Shown here piece by piece: positions 49,738 through 56,880 of a stretch of DNA of 64,000 nucleotides (positions are counted from its first letter, which is position 1; each line of letters begins with the position of its first letter). Source of the stretch: CAYHGV01 sp964356135 (GTDB lineage Bacteria; Hydrothermota; Tepidihabitantia; CAYHGV01); the NCBI GenBank assembly GCA_964356135.1, contig CAYHGV010000001.1:11945-75944 (forward strand), given 5' to 3'. The translations under genes and the position numbers were made by a program. Below the pieces are notes generated by a model. That model saw only the letters and a list, made by a program, of their open reading frames with translations. It did not search any database and had not been told where the DNA came from.

Positions 49738-51039
49738 ATGCAACGGATTTTAACATCCCAGGTTAAAGATTTCGTCGGTAAAGAGGTGTTCCTCCAGGGC
49801 TGGATTCATCAGATCCGCGCTCTGGGCAAGATGACGTTTATCCTCCTGCGCGACCGTGCCGGCATCGCCCAGGGGATCGTGCTTGACCCGAATATCAAAA
49901 CAGCGGATTTGGAACGGGAAACGGTGGTCGGCATTCGGGGACTGGTAAAAGCCGAACAGCAGGCGCGGGGTGGGGTGGAAGTTGAAATTAAAGAGATTCA
50001 ATCTATCTCCCGGCCGGTGGCACCGGTTCCGTTCGAGGTGAATCGGAGTCTGGAGAAACTAAATATCAAGCTCGACACGATTCTCAATCACCGTGCGTTC
50101 TCGCTGCGCCATCCTGAAATCGGTAAGGTTTTCAAAGTTCAGGCAGAGATTGTTAATGCCTTCCGGGAATACCTGCGCACGAACGGTTTTTTAGAAATCC
50201 ACACCTCGAAGATTGTCGCAACCGGCACCGAAGGCGGGACCGCTCTCTTCCCGATTCAGTATTTTGACGAGAAGGCATACCTGGCGCAGAGTCCCCAATT
50301 CTACAAAGAGATGCTGGTCGGCGCCGGCTATGAGCGGGTGTTCGAAATCGGTTTCGTCTATCGGGCGGAAGACCATGCCACCGCCCGGCACATCAACGAG
50401 TATCTAAGCCTCGACTACGAAATGGGATTCATCGATTCGGTCCAGGACGTGATTAAGATGGAAATCGGGTTTTTGAAATATCTATTTGAAGTGCTCAGAC
50501 AAAACTGCGCGGATGAGCTTGCCCAATACAAGGTTACGCTGCCCGAGATAAAAACCGTTCCCCAGCTTACGATCAGCGAGGCAAAGGCGATCTTAAAAAA
50601 AGAGTTTAATAAAGAACTGGCGATGGATGATGACCTCGACCCGGAAGGCGAGCGGCTGATCTGCGAATATTCGAAGAAGACCTTCGATTCCGATTTTATC
50701 TTTATTACCCACTATCCGACTGCGGTGCGGCCGTTTTATACGATGGCCGACCCGACCGACGGCAGGTTCACCCTGAGCTTCGACCTTTTATATAAAGGTC
50801 TGGAAGTGACGACCGGCAGCCAGCGTATCCATGATTATGAGATGCTCGTGAATAATATTAAAAAAGCGGGATTGAATCCGGAGAATTTCGAATTCTATGT
50901 AGAGATTTTCCGGTATGGGATGCCGCCCCACGGCGGTCTGGCGATCGGCACCGAACGGTTGACCCAGCAGATTCTGGGATTAAAGAATGTCCGCGAGGCG
51001 AGCTTTTTCCCGCGCGACCGGTTTCGGCTGACACCCTGA
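49738..51039 (+). CDS. aspS: Aspartyl-tRNA synthetase, archaeal/short type
   Basis: 433 residues. OB-fold anticodon domain (VFLQGWIHQIRALGKMTFIL), then class II motifs: FREYLRTNGFLEIHTSKIVA (motif 1), VYRAEDHATARHINEYLSLD (motif 2) and GGLAIGTERLTQQ (motif 3). It lacks the large GAD insertion of the ~590-residue bacterial AspRS and matches the archaeal/eukaryotic form, which in bacteria is often non-discriminating (charging tRNA-Asp and tRNA-Asn). There is no Shine-Dalgarno, in line with a leaderless mRNA. Confidence 0.94.
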   Translation: MQRILTSQVKDFVGKEVFLQGWIHQIRALGKMTFILLRDRAGIAQGIVLDPNIKTADLERETVVGIRGLVKAEQQARGGVEVEIKEIQSISRPVAPVPFEVNRSLEKLNIKLDTILNHRAFSLRHPEIGKVFKVQAEIVNAFREYLRTNGFLEIHTSKIVATGTEGGTALFPIQYFDEKAYLAQSPQFYKEMLVGAGYERVFEIGFVYRAEDHATARHINEYLSLDYEMGFIDSVQDVIKMEIGFLKYLFEVLRQNCADELAQYKVTLPEIKTVPQLTISEAKAILKKEFNKELAMDDDLDPEGERLICEYSKKTFDSDFIFITHYPTAVRPFYTMADPTDGRFTLSFDLLYKGLEVTTGSQRIHDYEMLVNNIKKAGLNPENFEFYVEIFRYGMPPHGGLAIGTERLTQQILGLKNVREASFFPRDRFRLTP

Positions 51040-51449
51040 GAACAACCATCATATTCGGACTACTCGTTCTACCGATGGTATTTTCGAATTGCTGCCTGAT
51101 TCCGGAGCCATCCTCTTGTATACTGGGTTGCTGTCTTACGAGCGGGGTTGGTATTGGGGGAACCAGCTACGGCTACGCCACCTGGTATGGCAGAGAGTTC
51201 AACGGCAGGAAAACCGCTTCCGGTGAAATCTACGATATGCACGGATTGACCGCCGCCCACCGGACTTTGTCGTTTGGGTCCAAGGTAAAAGTCACCAATT
51301 TAGAGAACAATCGGAGCGTTACCGTGCGCATCAACGACCGCGGTCCGGTGCCGAGAAAATACTGCATCGATTTATCCTACGGTGCGGCAAAGCAAATCGG
51401 CTTGGTCGAGCGGGGAGTGGTGAAAGTCCGACTGGAGATTCTGCCGTAG
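51036..51449 (+). CDS. RlpA-like DPBB lipoprotein with probable CTG start
   Basis: 137 residues if translation starts at the CTG of CTGA, overlapping the aspS stop. That start gives (M)RTTIIFGLLVLPMVFSNCC, a textbook lipoprotein signal peptide; the first ATG (51075) would delete it. No in-frame ATG, GTG or TTG exists in the preceding ~90 bases. The mature part has YATWYGREFNGRKTASGEIY, TAAHRTLSFGSKVKVTN, VRINDRGPVPRKYCIDLSYG, the double-psi beta-barrel of RlpA, which cleaves or binds septal peptidoglycan. Confidence 0.82.
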   Translation: MRTTIIFGLLVLPMVFSNCCLIPEPSSCILGCCLTSGVGIGGTSYGYATWYGREFNGRKTASGEIYDMHGLTAAHRTLSFGSKVKVTNLENNRSVTVRINDRGPVPRKYCIDLSYGAAKQIGLVERGVVKVRLEILP

Positions 51450-51531
51450 AGTAATGCCCGCTGAAAATCGGAGCGGGATCACAATCGGGCTCGCGAGATT
51501 TCATTGATAATTTATAGCCAATTAACCTATC

Positions 51532-51560
51532 TTGACAGACAATTATTTCTCCCGTATAAC
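51532..51560 (+). promoter_or_regulatory. Promoter of the GNAT gene
   Basis: TTGACA, 17-bp spacer, TATAAC, followed by AAGGGGG before the ATG. Confidence 0.7.
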
Positions 51561-51578
51561 TAAAACAAGGGGGTGTAT

Positions 51579-52406
51579 ATGGAAATAAAGCCATTAAGTG
51601 AGAGAGCATTATTGAATGAAGCTTTGTGCGGGAGCGGTGAGCTGCTCGTTAAATCCAAACTGACCAACCAGGAACAAATGAGACTGAGTGCGGCAGAAAT
51701 AAAAGTAAAATGGCTCAAAAAGATGATGCCCGAAGGGCTTGCCGCTCAAATCGCCTATGATGGAGGAACGCAGATCGGCTTCATCGAATATATGCCGATC
51801 GAGCTGTCAAGCTTTTATAAAGGAAAAGACCTCTATATCCTAAACTGTCTGGATGCACCCCACACCCCGCCGTGGGCGAAAACCAAGAGCAGGAGAATGC
51901 CCGGTTGTGGGAGTGCGTTAGTCAACGCAATGATCGATGATATCAAGAATAAATGCAACGGGATTGTAGGAGCTTACGCCATCGCCTACACCAGCAATCT
52001 TCAAAAGTTTTTTGCTAAATTCGGATTTGAAGAATTTGAGAGCAAAGGAATAAAAAAATTAATTAAAAAATTTGCACCGTTTGAATTCCCGGAACGGGTA
52101 GAATACGAAAACAAATACCGGTTCCAACCGGTCCCGGGTAAAGTAGTTGTCGATGCGTTCTGGCGTTCGTTCTGTCCGTCCGGTCCTCTCTCCTTGCTCA
52201 ATCTGCGGGAAGTATGCAAGGAGTTCGGCGAGCGGGTCGTTTTAAACGAATTTAGCGTCGATGATACAAAGGAATTGGAGAAGAATGGGGTGGAGGGTGT
52301 AACCTATTTTGATGGTTCAACTGCTAAGTATTCGTATGAACTGCATGAAAAGGAAAATGTTCGGGAGATTCTGAGAAATTGCCTGGAAGAATGTCCTGAA
52401 TGTTAA
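51579..52406 (+). CDS. GNAT acetyltransferase with YoaP-like C-terminal domain
   Basis: 275 residues. The N-terminal half is a GNAT fold (IGFIEYMPIELSSFYKGKDL, GCGSALVNAMIDDIKNKCNG for acetyl-CoA, FFAKFGFEEF). The C-terminal half (VVVDAFWRSFCPSGPLSLLN, LREVCKEFGERVVLNEFS) matches YoaP-type thioredoxin-like domains, including the conserved Cys. It ends in a CLEECPEC cysteine cluster. The substrate is unknown. I prefer ATG 51579 to the GTG two codons upstream, based on spacing to AAGGGGG. Confidence 0.85.
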   Translation: MEIKPLSERALLNEALCGSGELLVKSKLTNQEQMRLSAAEIKVKWLKKMMPEGLAAQIAYDGGTQIGFIEYMPIELSSFYKGKDLYILNCLDAPHTPPWAKTKSRRMPGCGSALVNAMIDDIKNKCNGIVGAYAIAYTSNLQKFFAKFGFEEFESKGIKKLIKKFAPFEFPERVEYENKYRFQPVPGKVVVDAFWRSFCPSGPLSLLNLREVCKEFGERVVLNEFSVDDTKELEKNGVEGVTYFDGSTAKYSYELHEKENVREILRNCLEECPEC

Positions 52407-52439
52407 GCCTGACTCCATTCCTACAATGTAAGTGTTGGG

Positions 52440-52910
52440 TTATCGATGTAATTCTTCAACGAATTTTTTTGCCTTTTCCGAATAATTTTCTCCGAGAACT
52501 TCTTTGTTGGTCAGTCCGAGTAAAGCGAGGGGCTTTTTCCCGCAGAAATCTTCCATGTCGGCGAGCAGTCCCTCGTGGTTCGAACCGCCCGAGGTGCAGA
52601 AGAGCGCTATTTTTTGAAAACGGTCTTTATTTTTAGCAATGTAGGTCCGGGTCGCGGCAGCCATCTTCGAACCGAAGTTCGGCGTTCCAAGGATGACGAT
52701 ATCGTACCGCGCCGGGTCGAGCTGTGTTTCTTTGATGACGGTCAACCGTTTACGCATCGCATCCCGGCCGGAGGTCAACCAGCCCCACAGACCTTTCCGA
52801 TTTTTGGTATCGATGATTTCTTCGCTGTCGCATTTGAGTGCAGCGGAAATTGTTTCCGCGACTTTTTTTGTCGTTCCGCTTCGGGAATAAAATGCAACTA
52901 ATGCTTTCAT
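52440..52910 (-). CDS. Flavodoxin
   Basis: 156 residues. YSRSGTTKKVAETI is the FMN phosphate loop; VILGTPNFGSKMAAATRTYI and FCTSGGSN complete the isoalloxazine site. It is a small electron carrier that could stand in for ferredoxin with the hydrogenase or radical SAM enzymes under iron limitation. CAAGGAGG precedes the ATG. It converges on the GNAT gene. Confidence 0.9.
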   Translation of the reverse strand: MKALVAFYSRSGTTKKVAETISAALKCDSEEIIDTKNRKGLWGWLTSGRDAMRKRLTVIKETQLDPARYDIVILGTPNFGSKMAAATRTYIAKNKDRFQKIALFCTSGGSNHEGLLADMEDFCGKKPLALLGLTNKEVLGENYSEKAKKFVEELHR

Positions 52911-52931
52911 TGATATTCCTCCTTGGTCAAA

Positions 52932-52959
52932 GTTATTCGATTATTTCTTATATTGTCAA
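52932..52959 (-). promoter_or_regulatory. Promoter of the flavodoxin gene
   Basis: On the minus strand TTGACA, 16-bp spacer, AATAAC; the -35 box overlaps the last codons of the upstream DUF6922 gene. Confidence 0.5.
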
Positions 52960-53216
52960 ATACTTTCAGTCTCGGGTTCGAGATTATAGTAGTTTGTCCA
53001 GAAAACGACGGTTTTGTGTGCTAACCCACGTTTGGCTTTAACCACCTGTTTCAGGTTAGTATCGGAATAGGTCCGGCGCAACCAGTTGAGTGCACGCACA
53101 TCACCGAAATCGAGCACCCGCCGGATGATGAATTGAGAATGGCGGTCGATGTCAACCGTTTCCTTTCGGACATCCCAGAAGAGACGCTGGACATAGGAGG
53201 GGATGAGCCGTTTCAT
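52956..53216 (-). CDS. DUF6922-like small protein, copy A
   Basis: 86 residues. SYVQRLFWDVRKETVD, RHSQFIIRRVLDFGD, LNWLRRTYSD and KTVVFWTNYYNLEPE form a short helical protein of the DUF6922 type, usually found with mobile or toxin-antitoxin-like nucleotidyltransferase genes. It starts right after the DUF2283 stop. Copy B at 53937-54197 is about 85% identical, so the gene was duplicated locally. Confidence 0.75.
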   Translation of the reverse strand: MKRLIPSYVQRLFWDVRKETVDIDRHSQFIIRRVLDFGDVRALNWLRRTYSDTNLKQVVKAKRGLAHKTVVFWTNYYNLEPETESI

Positions 53217-53219
53217 TAA

Positions 53220-53441
53220 TTAAATGCTCAGTTCCACCATTTCTGCATTTGGTTTTGCCCGGATGAAACCTGCCAGAACTTCACCGAGGAACCTACTCGC
53301 ATTTAATATCTCAACTTCGATCGGTTGGTTTTTGTCGTCATAGTTGATGATTATTTGACCGAAGTCTTCGCCGTGGTGAATTTGTCCATCGTTTAAAAGG
53401 AGATCTAATGTATCTCCTTGAGCGTCATATCTTATCTTCAT
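53220..53441 (-). CDS. DUF2283 protein
   Basis: 73 residues. MKIRYDAQGDTLDLLL and IEVEILNASRFLGE are the DUF2283 signature. DUF2283 genes very often follow DUF4258 genes, and the pair is suspected to be toxin-antitoxin-like. Here its start overlaps the end of a frameshifted DUF4258 gene, with GGAGGAG as binding site. Confidence 0.85.
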   Translation of the reverse strand: MKIRYDAQGDTLDLLLNDGQIHHGEDFGQIIINYDDKNQPIEVEILNASRFLGEVLAGFIRAKPNAEMVELSI

Positions 53442-53681
53442 ATCTCCTCCTTTCAGCTGGATATAATGTTACTATAATTTTATCACCAGCCTTCTCTTCG
53501 TATATTACTCTTAATACCAAATCATCAGTCAGTACAGTTTGGGCAATCTTGCGCCCCAAGTAGCCATCGGCAATCTTCTCTGGTTTTTCAATTACCTTGA
53601 CGACCTTCTCCTTCGTAATCCCGATTTCCTTCAGACGAGATAGTTTATCTTCGGCATGGGGGGGGTAAATTTAACAGCCAT
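53425..53681 (-). pseudogene. DUF4258 gene with frameshift in a homopolymer tract
   Basis: From an ATG at 53681 the coding strand reads MAVKFTP, then a run of eight C (53658-53665 on the plus strand as G8) throws the frame off and a stop follows after 16 codons. With six C the frame continues HAEDKLSRLKEIGITKEKVV and runs through GYLGRKIAQTVLTDDLVLRV to a stop at 53425, a complete DUF4258 protein. Either the gene is broken, the tract is a reversible switch, or the assembly has a homopolymer error. Confidence 0.7.
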
Positions 53682-53722
53682 TGAACAATGGTAACTAAAG
53701 ACAAATAGGTGTCAAGTTTTGG

Positions 53723-53746
53723 TTTAAAAACTGGCCGGTGCATAGG
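53723..53746 (-). pseudogene. Short match to the 3' end of uvrA
   Basis: Eighteen bases (TTTAAAAACTGGCCGGTG) are identical to the end of uvrA (62874-62891); after a 2-nt offset TAGGA also matches. In uvrA they encode TGQFL near the C-terminus. It lies next to an outer-membrane-protein tail fossil. Confidence 0.35.
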
Positions 53747-53749
53747 AAT

Positions 53750-53880
53750 TCAAAAATAAATAAGTGATTTGGTCTTTATTGCGCCGATCCGTTTCTGCGG
53801 TGCCGACCTCCTGCCCGTGTCAACTCGATACTCGTTCAAGGTGATATAGAACCAACTCTTGGGCGAAAAGCGGTATTACT
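53750..53880 (-). pseudogene. Outer-membrane-protein tail fossil 1
   Basis: One frame reads YRFSPKSWFYITLNEYRVD, then APQKRIGAIKTKSLIYF and a stop. The DUF5916 OMP at 56881-59004 ends FRPKSWFYIAITDYRQQ...GAIKIKYLVYF. This is therefore the last two or three strands of a related barrel with the rest deleted. Confidence 0.72.
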
Positions 53881-53936
53881 TCTTTACTTATGCCTGACCC
53901 CATTAACCTGACCCTGGTTCTTGGGAAAGGACTTCG

Positions 53937-54197
53937 TCAAACACTTTGGGTTTCGGGTTCGAGGTTATAGTAGTTTGTCCAGAAGACAACGGTTTTGTGT
54001 GCTAACCCGCGCTTGGTTTCGACAATGTTTTTTAACTTAGTATCAGAATAGGTCCGGCGAAGCCAGTTGAGTGCACGCGCATCACCAAAATCGAGCACCC
54101 GCCGGATGATGAATTGAGAATGGCGGTCCGGGTCAACCGTTTCTTTGCGGACATCCCAGAAGAGACGCTGGACATAGGAGGGAATTGACCGTTTCAT
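53937..54197 (-). CDS. DUF6922-like small protein, copy B
   Basis: 86 residues starting MKRSIPSYVQRLFWDVRKET and ending NYYNLEPETQSV. It is closely similar to copy A at both DNA and protein level, including codon choice, so the duplication is fairly recent. It lacks DUF2283 and DUF4258 companions and is flanked on both sides by OMP tail fossils. An in-frame GTG two codons upstream is an alternative start. Confidence 0.72.
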   Translation of the reverse strand: MKRSIPSYVQRLFWDVRKETVDPDRHSQFIIRRVLDFGDARALNWLRRTYSDTKLKNIVETKRGLAHKTVVFWTNYYNLEPETQSV

Positions 54198-54267
54198 AGC
54201 CACACTATAAATCGGATATCACCAAAGTCAAGTTTTCGATCGGTTTTTGACCGTTTACTGAATTTGG

Positions 54268-54385
54268 GTCAAAAAAAGGGGAGTTTATTCTACCGATCCG
54301 TCCTTATGGCACCGATCGGTTGCCCGTGTCCACCCGATACTCATTCAAGGCGGTTTAGACCCACCTTTTGGGCGAAAAGTTGTTA
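54268..54385 (-). pseudogene. Outer-membrane-protein tail fossil 2
   Basis: The frame reads NFSPKRWV-stop-TALNEYRVDTGNRSVP-stop-GRIG, the same barrel end as fossil 1 but with two in-frame stops. Together with copy B of DUF6922 it forms a second, more decayed duplicate of the neighbouring block. Confidence 0.65.
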
Positions 54386-54495
54386 TATTTCTTTACTTGT
54401 CCTGCCACAGGATTTCCCTTGGGAAAAAAGGTCGCTTTTCCCATTTTCCTGTCCCAAAAAATAGTCACTGCTTCCTATCAGCCCCAAAGTCAAAA

Positions 54496-55524
54496 CTATT
54501 TCTGTGATTTAATAAGTTTGAGCGAACGATTCAACTGTAAAAGGAGAATAGCTTGAATCCCTTTGGGAGTTATGTAAAAATGATTAGCAACTTTCGCTAA
54601 AAACTCTAATTCACAGGCATAATTTGAGAAAATATAAGTAGCAGTCTCTCGTGCTCTGTCTGTTTTCCAGGTTTCACCTTTACCGACGGATTTCACGAAA
54701 TAATCTTGGACGGCATCCTTGGGTACTGGATAAACGTTTTTCGCTAATACAAAGACAGACTCAACAATGGAAAAAATGGTATAAGTTATTGAAGAATGGA
54801 ATGGATTTTCTTTTACAAAATCTGATAATAATTCAATCTGTTTATCATTTAATCTATCATCTACCATTCCACCACCTGCGTCTAAAAGGGCATTCCCAAG
54901 ATCTGTTAAAAAATATTCCTGCTTAAATTTAGCGACAAGGCCCAGTAATGTCGCTACTGATAAACGATTTCTGACAGTCTTTTCTGATCTGTTTTCAATG
55001 GTGCAAATATCTTTAATGTTTTTGCCTTGAGCCAATATTTGTAATATAGGATTAAGTAGACCGAGTCTGACCATACCATAGTCGCCAGATTGTATTTTCA
55101 GAAAATACGAAAGCTCTTTGAAATTTTCATAGTATTTCGAGAGAACGAATTCGGGTTTATAGGTTAGAAGTGTAATAGAGTTTTCTTTACATCTTTCAAT
55201 ATCTTCAGTTCTAGCCTCTGTTACCAGTATAAATTTTCTGATTTCTACATTTATTAATTTATGTTGGGTTTGTAAATCTTGTAGATCCTTGAAATACGCG
55301 TTAATTTGACAAATTATATCACTGCAAAAAGCACCGATTTTCAATTCAATGAGAAGTAATTCATCTTCATGCAGATAGATTAGGTCAAGTTTCCCAGTTT
55401 TTAAGATTTTTTGACGGGCTATAAAACTTAAGTTAGCAGGATTTGCCGAAAGAATTTCCGCTAAAATGGATTTATCGGCGCTCAAAATATCCTCAATCAT
55501 TTTTTCTGAAATCAAATCATTCAT
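54496..55524 (-). CDS. PD-(D/E)XK nuclease-like protein with winged-helix C-terminus
   Basis: 342 residues. KTGKLDLIYLHEDELLLIEL followed by KIG gives the D...ExK core of the restriction-like nuclease fold (similar to NucS/DUF91-type proteins). FILVTEARTEDIERCKENSI continues the fold. The middle (GKNIKDICTIENRSEKTVRN, RLSVATLLGLV) is a helix-turn-helix. AT-rich codon use suggests horizontal transfer. It overlaps a small partner gene by 4 bp. No methylase is nearby, so a classical R-M system is unlikely. Confidence 0.7.
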   Translation of the reverse strand: MNDLISEKMIEDILSADKSILAEILSANPANLSFIARQKILKTGKLDLIYLHEDELLLIELKIGAFCSDIICQINAYFKDLQDLQTQHKLINVEIRKFILVTEARTEDIERCKENSITLLTYKPEFVLSKYYENFKELSYFLKIQSGDYGMVRLGLLNPILQILAQGKNIKDICTIENRSEKTVRNRLSVATLLGLVAKFKQEYFLTDLGNALLDAGGGMVDDRLNDKQIELLSDFVKENPFHSSITYTIFSIVESVFVLAKNVYPVPKDAVQDYFVKSVGKGETWKTDRARETATYIFSNYACELEFLAKVANHFYITPKGIQAILLLQLNRSLKLIKSQK

Positions 55525-55745
55525 TCTTCGATATATGGGTAAAAATTTTGCTCGTCGGTAATTTTAAGCCCTTCGACTAACCATTCTCTTATTATATCTC
55601 TAATCTCTCCAATCATTTCTATGTCCCATTCGATATTTTTCTTGGTAGGATTTACCATTAGAATAAGTTGATAAATAGCATTATCAACAAAATCTTGTCT
55701 ATCAATTTGTTCACGCGTCAATTTTTTCATGTCGTTTCTACTCAT
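55521..55745 (-). CDS. Small partner of the nuclease-like gene
   Basis: 74 residues, acidic and helical (QIDRQDFVDNAIYQLILMVN, EWDIEMIGEIRDIIREWLVE). The ATGA junction with the nuclease gene indicates coupled expression. The family is not recognised; an antitoxin-like or specificity role would be guesswork. MKKLTREQ five codons in is an alternative start. Confidence 0.6.
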   Translation of the reverse strand: MSRNDMKKLTREQIDRQDFVDNAIYQLILMVNPTKKNIEWDIEMIGEIRDIIREWLVEGLKITDEQNFYPYIEE

Positions 55746-56079
55746 AGGTAGAGAATTGCTTTGCTGTTAGGGTCCAATTTCGCCGAATTTCTTTAAGCCA
55801 AGTTGACCTCACATTCTCTGTTTCATCAATCTGGTTCATTATTCAGTCCCTTTTTTAACTCTCATAGCTGTAATATACAGAAAACATCTGAGTTGTCAAC
55901 TAAAAAAATGGGGATTTCTGAAAAAGTCATCAGAAATCTTGATTACTCGGCACCAAAGGTGCCGCGCGATTATATGACGATGCCGGTGATACAATCCCTT
56001 GAATTTCCATCGCTGCAATCGTTTCCCTCATCGCCGGAATCAATGAGAGCGAGTTTTTCAGAGCTCTCGAAGGTTTCCC
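55746..56079. other. Intergenic region, no gene assigned
   Basis: Contains a hairpin CGGCACC-AAA-GGTGCCG (55949-55965). A plus frame of 103 codons and a minus frame of ~60 codons cross the region, but neither has a binding site, conserved motif or family I recognise. It probably also holds the promoter of the small gene at 55745, which I cannot locate. Confidence 0.4.
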
Positions 56080-56107
56080 TTGACAAAATTCTTGAATTTG
56101 CTATACT
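56080..56107 (+). promoter_or_regulatory. Strong promoter of the cold-shock gene
   Basis: TTGACA, 16-bp spacer, TATACT, leader ~52 nt. Confidence 0.75.
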
Positions 56108-56146
56108 TAGTTAAGTCTGAACCTTATGGTTAAATCTTAGGCTTGC

Positions 56147-56165
56147 AAGGAGGATTGATAATCCT
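56147..56165 (+). promoter_or_regulatory. Hairpin occluding the csp ribosome binding site
   Basis: AAGGAGG (56147-56153) runs into AGGATT-GAT-AATCCT (56151-56165), a 6-bp stem with a 3-nt loop that ends exactly at the ATG. Half of the Shine-Dalgarno is inside the stem. It could act as a temperature-responsive element. Confidence 0.5.
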
Positions 56166-56366
56166 ATGTTTGGTAAAGTCAAATGGTTCGATGGAAAGAA
56201 GGGCTATGGTTTCGTCGAACTGGAAGACGGTAGTGGCGATGTATTCGTTCACTTTCAGGATATAGTGGGTGAAGGATATAAAACCCTTAATGAAGGCGAA
56301 AAAGTTAGTTTTGATATAACTGACAGCCCGAAAGGTAAGAAAGCCACAAACGTTGCACGGGCGTAA
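56166..56366 (+). CDS. CspA-family cold-shock protein
   Basis: 66 residues. GKVKWFDGKKGYGFVELEDG contains RNP1 (KGYGFV) and DVFVHFQDI contains RNP2. It is a single OB-fold RNA chaperone. The gene is a complete unit with its own consensus promoter, structured leader and rho-independent terminator. Confidence 0.96.
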   Translation: MFGKVKWFDGKKGYGFVELEDGSGDVFVHFQDIVGEGYKTLNEGEKVSFDITDSPKGKKATNVARA

Positions 56367-56387
56367 AAAACCCAGTTAGCCCACAAT

Positions 56388-56421
56388 GCCCCTCTGCTCA
56401 AAGCGGAGGGGCTTTCTTTTT
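56388..56421 (+). terminator. Rho-independent terminator of csp
   Basis: GCCCCTC...GAGGGGC stem (with inner GC pairs, loop TCAAA) followed by TTTCTTTTT. Confidence 0.9.
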
Positions 56422-56491
56422 ACCGGTAGTGATAGAGGCAAGACATAGGTTGCTTCACGACCGATAGCTTAACCCGCCTCCCCGACTTTCT

Positions 56492-56824
56492 TTAACCATA
56501 GATAACATTCCCTTCGTCTTTAGCCGCGTTGATTATTATAGAATCGCCTTGCTCCCATTCGGTATCCGAATAATACATAATGTCAAACGGTTTTTCGGTC
56601 TTTTTTACCAGTTCTCTATTTACGCCGGTTGTCATATCCACCCTTTCAAATATGTCTTTATTCCGAAAATCTTTAGAAACAATTATTATATCGATATCAC
56701 TATTTTTGTTATGATTGCCTTTTGCGTATGAGCCGAAAACGATTATCTTTGAAACCCGGATGCTTCGGTCTTTGAGCAATTTTAATAAGAGGTCGGTTAT
56801 TTTTATCTTCTTTGTTCTAACCAT
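56492..56824 (-). CDS. Nucleotidyltransferase-domain protein (MNT-like)
   Basis: 110 residues. IIVFGSYAKGNHNKNSDIDI has the GS...DxD nucleotidyltransferase signature. MNT proteins usually pair with a HEPN partner as antitoxins that AMPylate it; no HEPN gene adjoins here, and the HEPN-like gene at 15998 is far away. It could be an orphan of such a pair. Confidence 0.85.
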   Translation of the reverse strand: MVRTKKIKITDLLLKLLKDRSIRVSKIIVFGSYAKGNHNKNSDIDIIIVSKDFRNKDIFERVDMTTGVNRELVKKTEKPFDIMYYSDTEWEQGDSIIINAAKDEGNVIYG

Positions 56825-56880
56825 GAAAGCAACTCCTTTGTTTCAATATCAAAATTCAAACCTGACCGCTGTGACCTCGC

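Noticed and set aside
55803..56114. 103-codon plus frame upstream of csp
   Set aside because: It runs through the csp promoter, has no binding site and low-complexity Ser/Pro composition.
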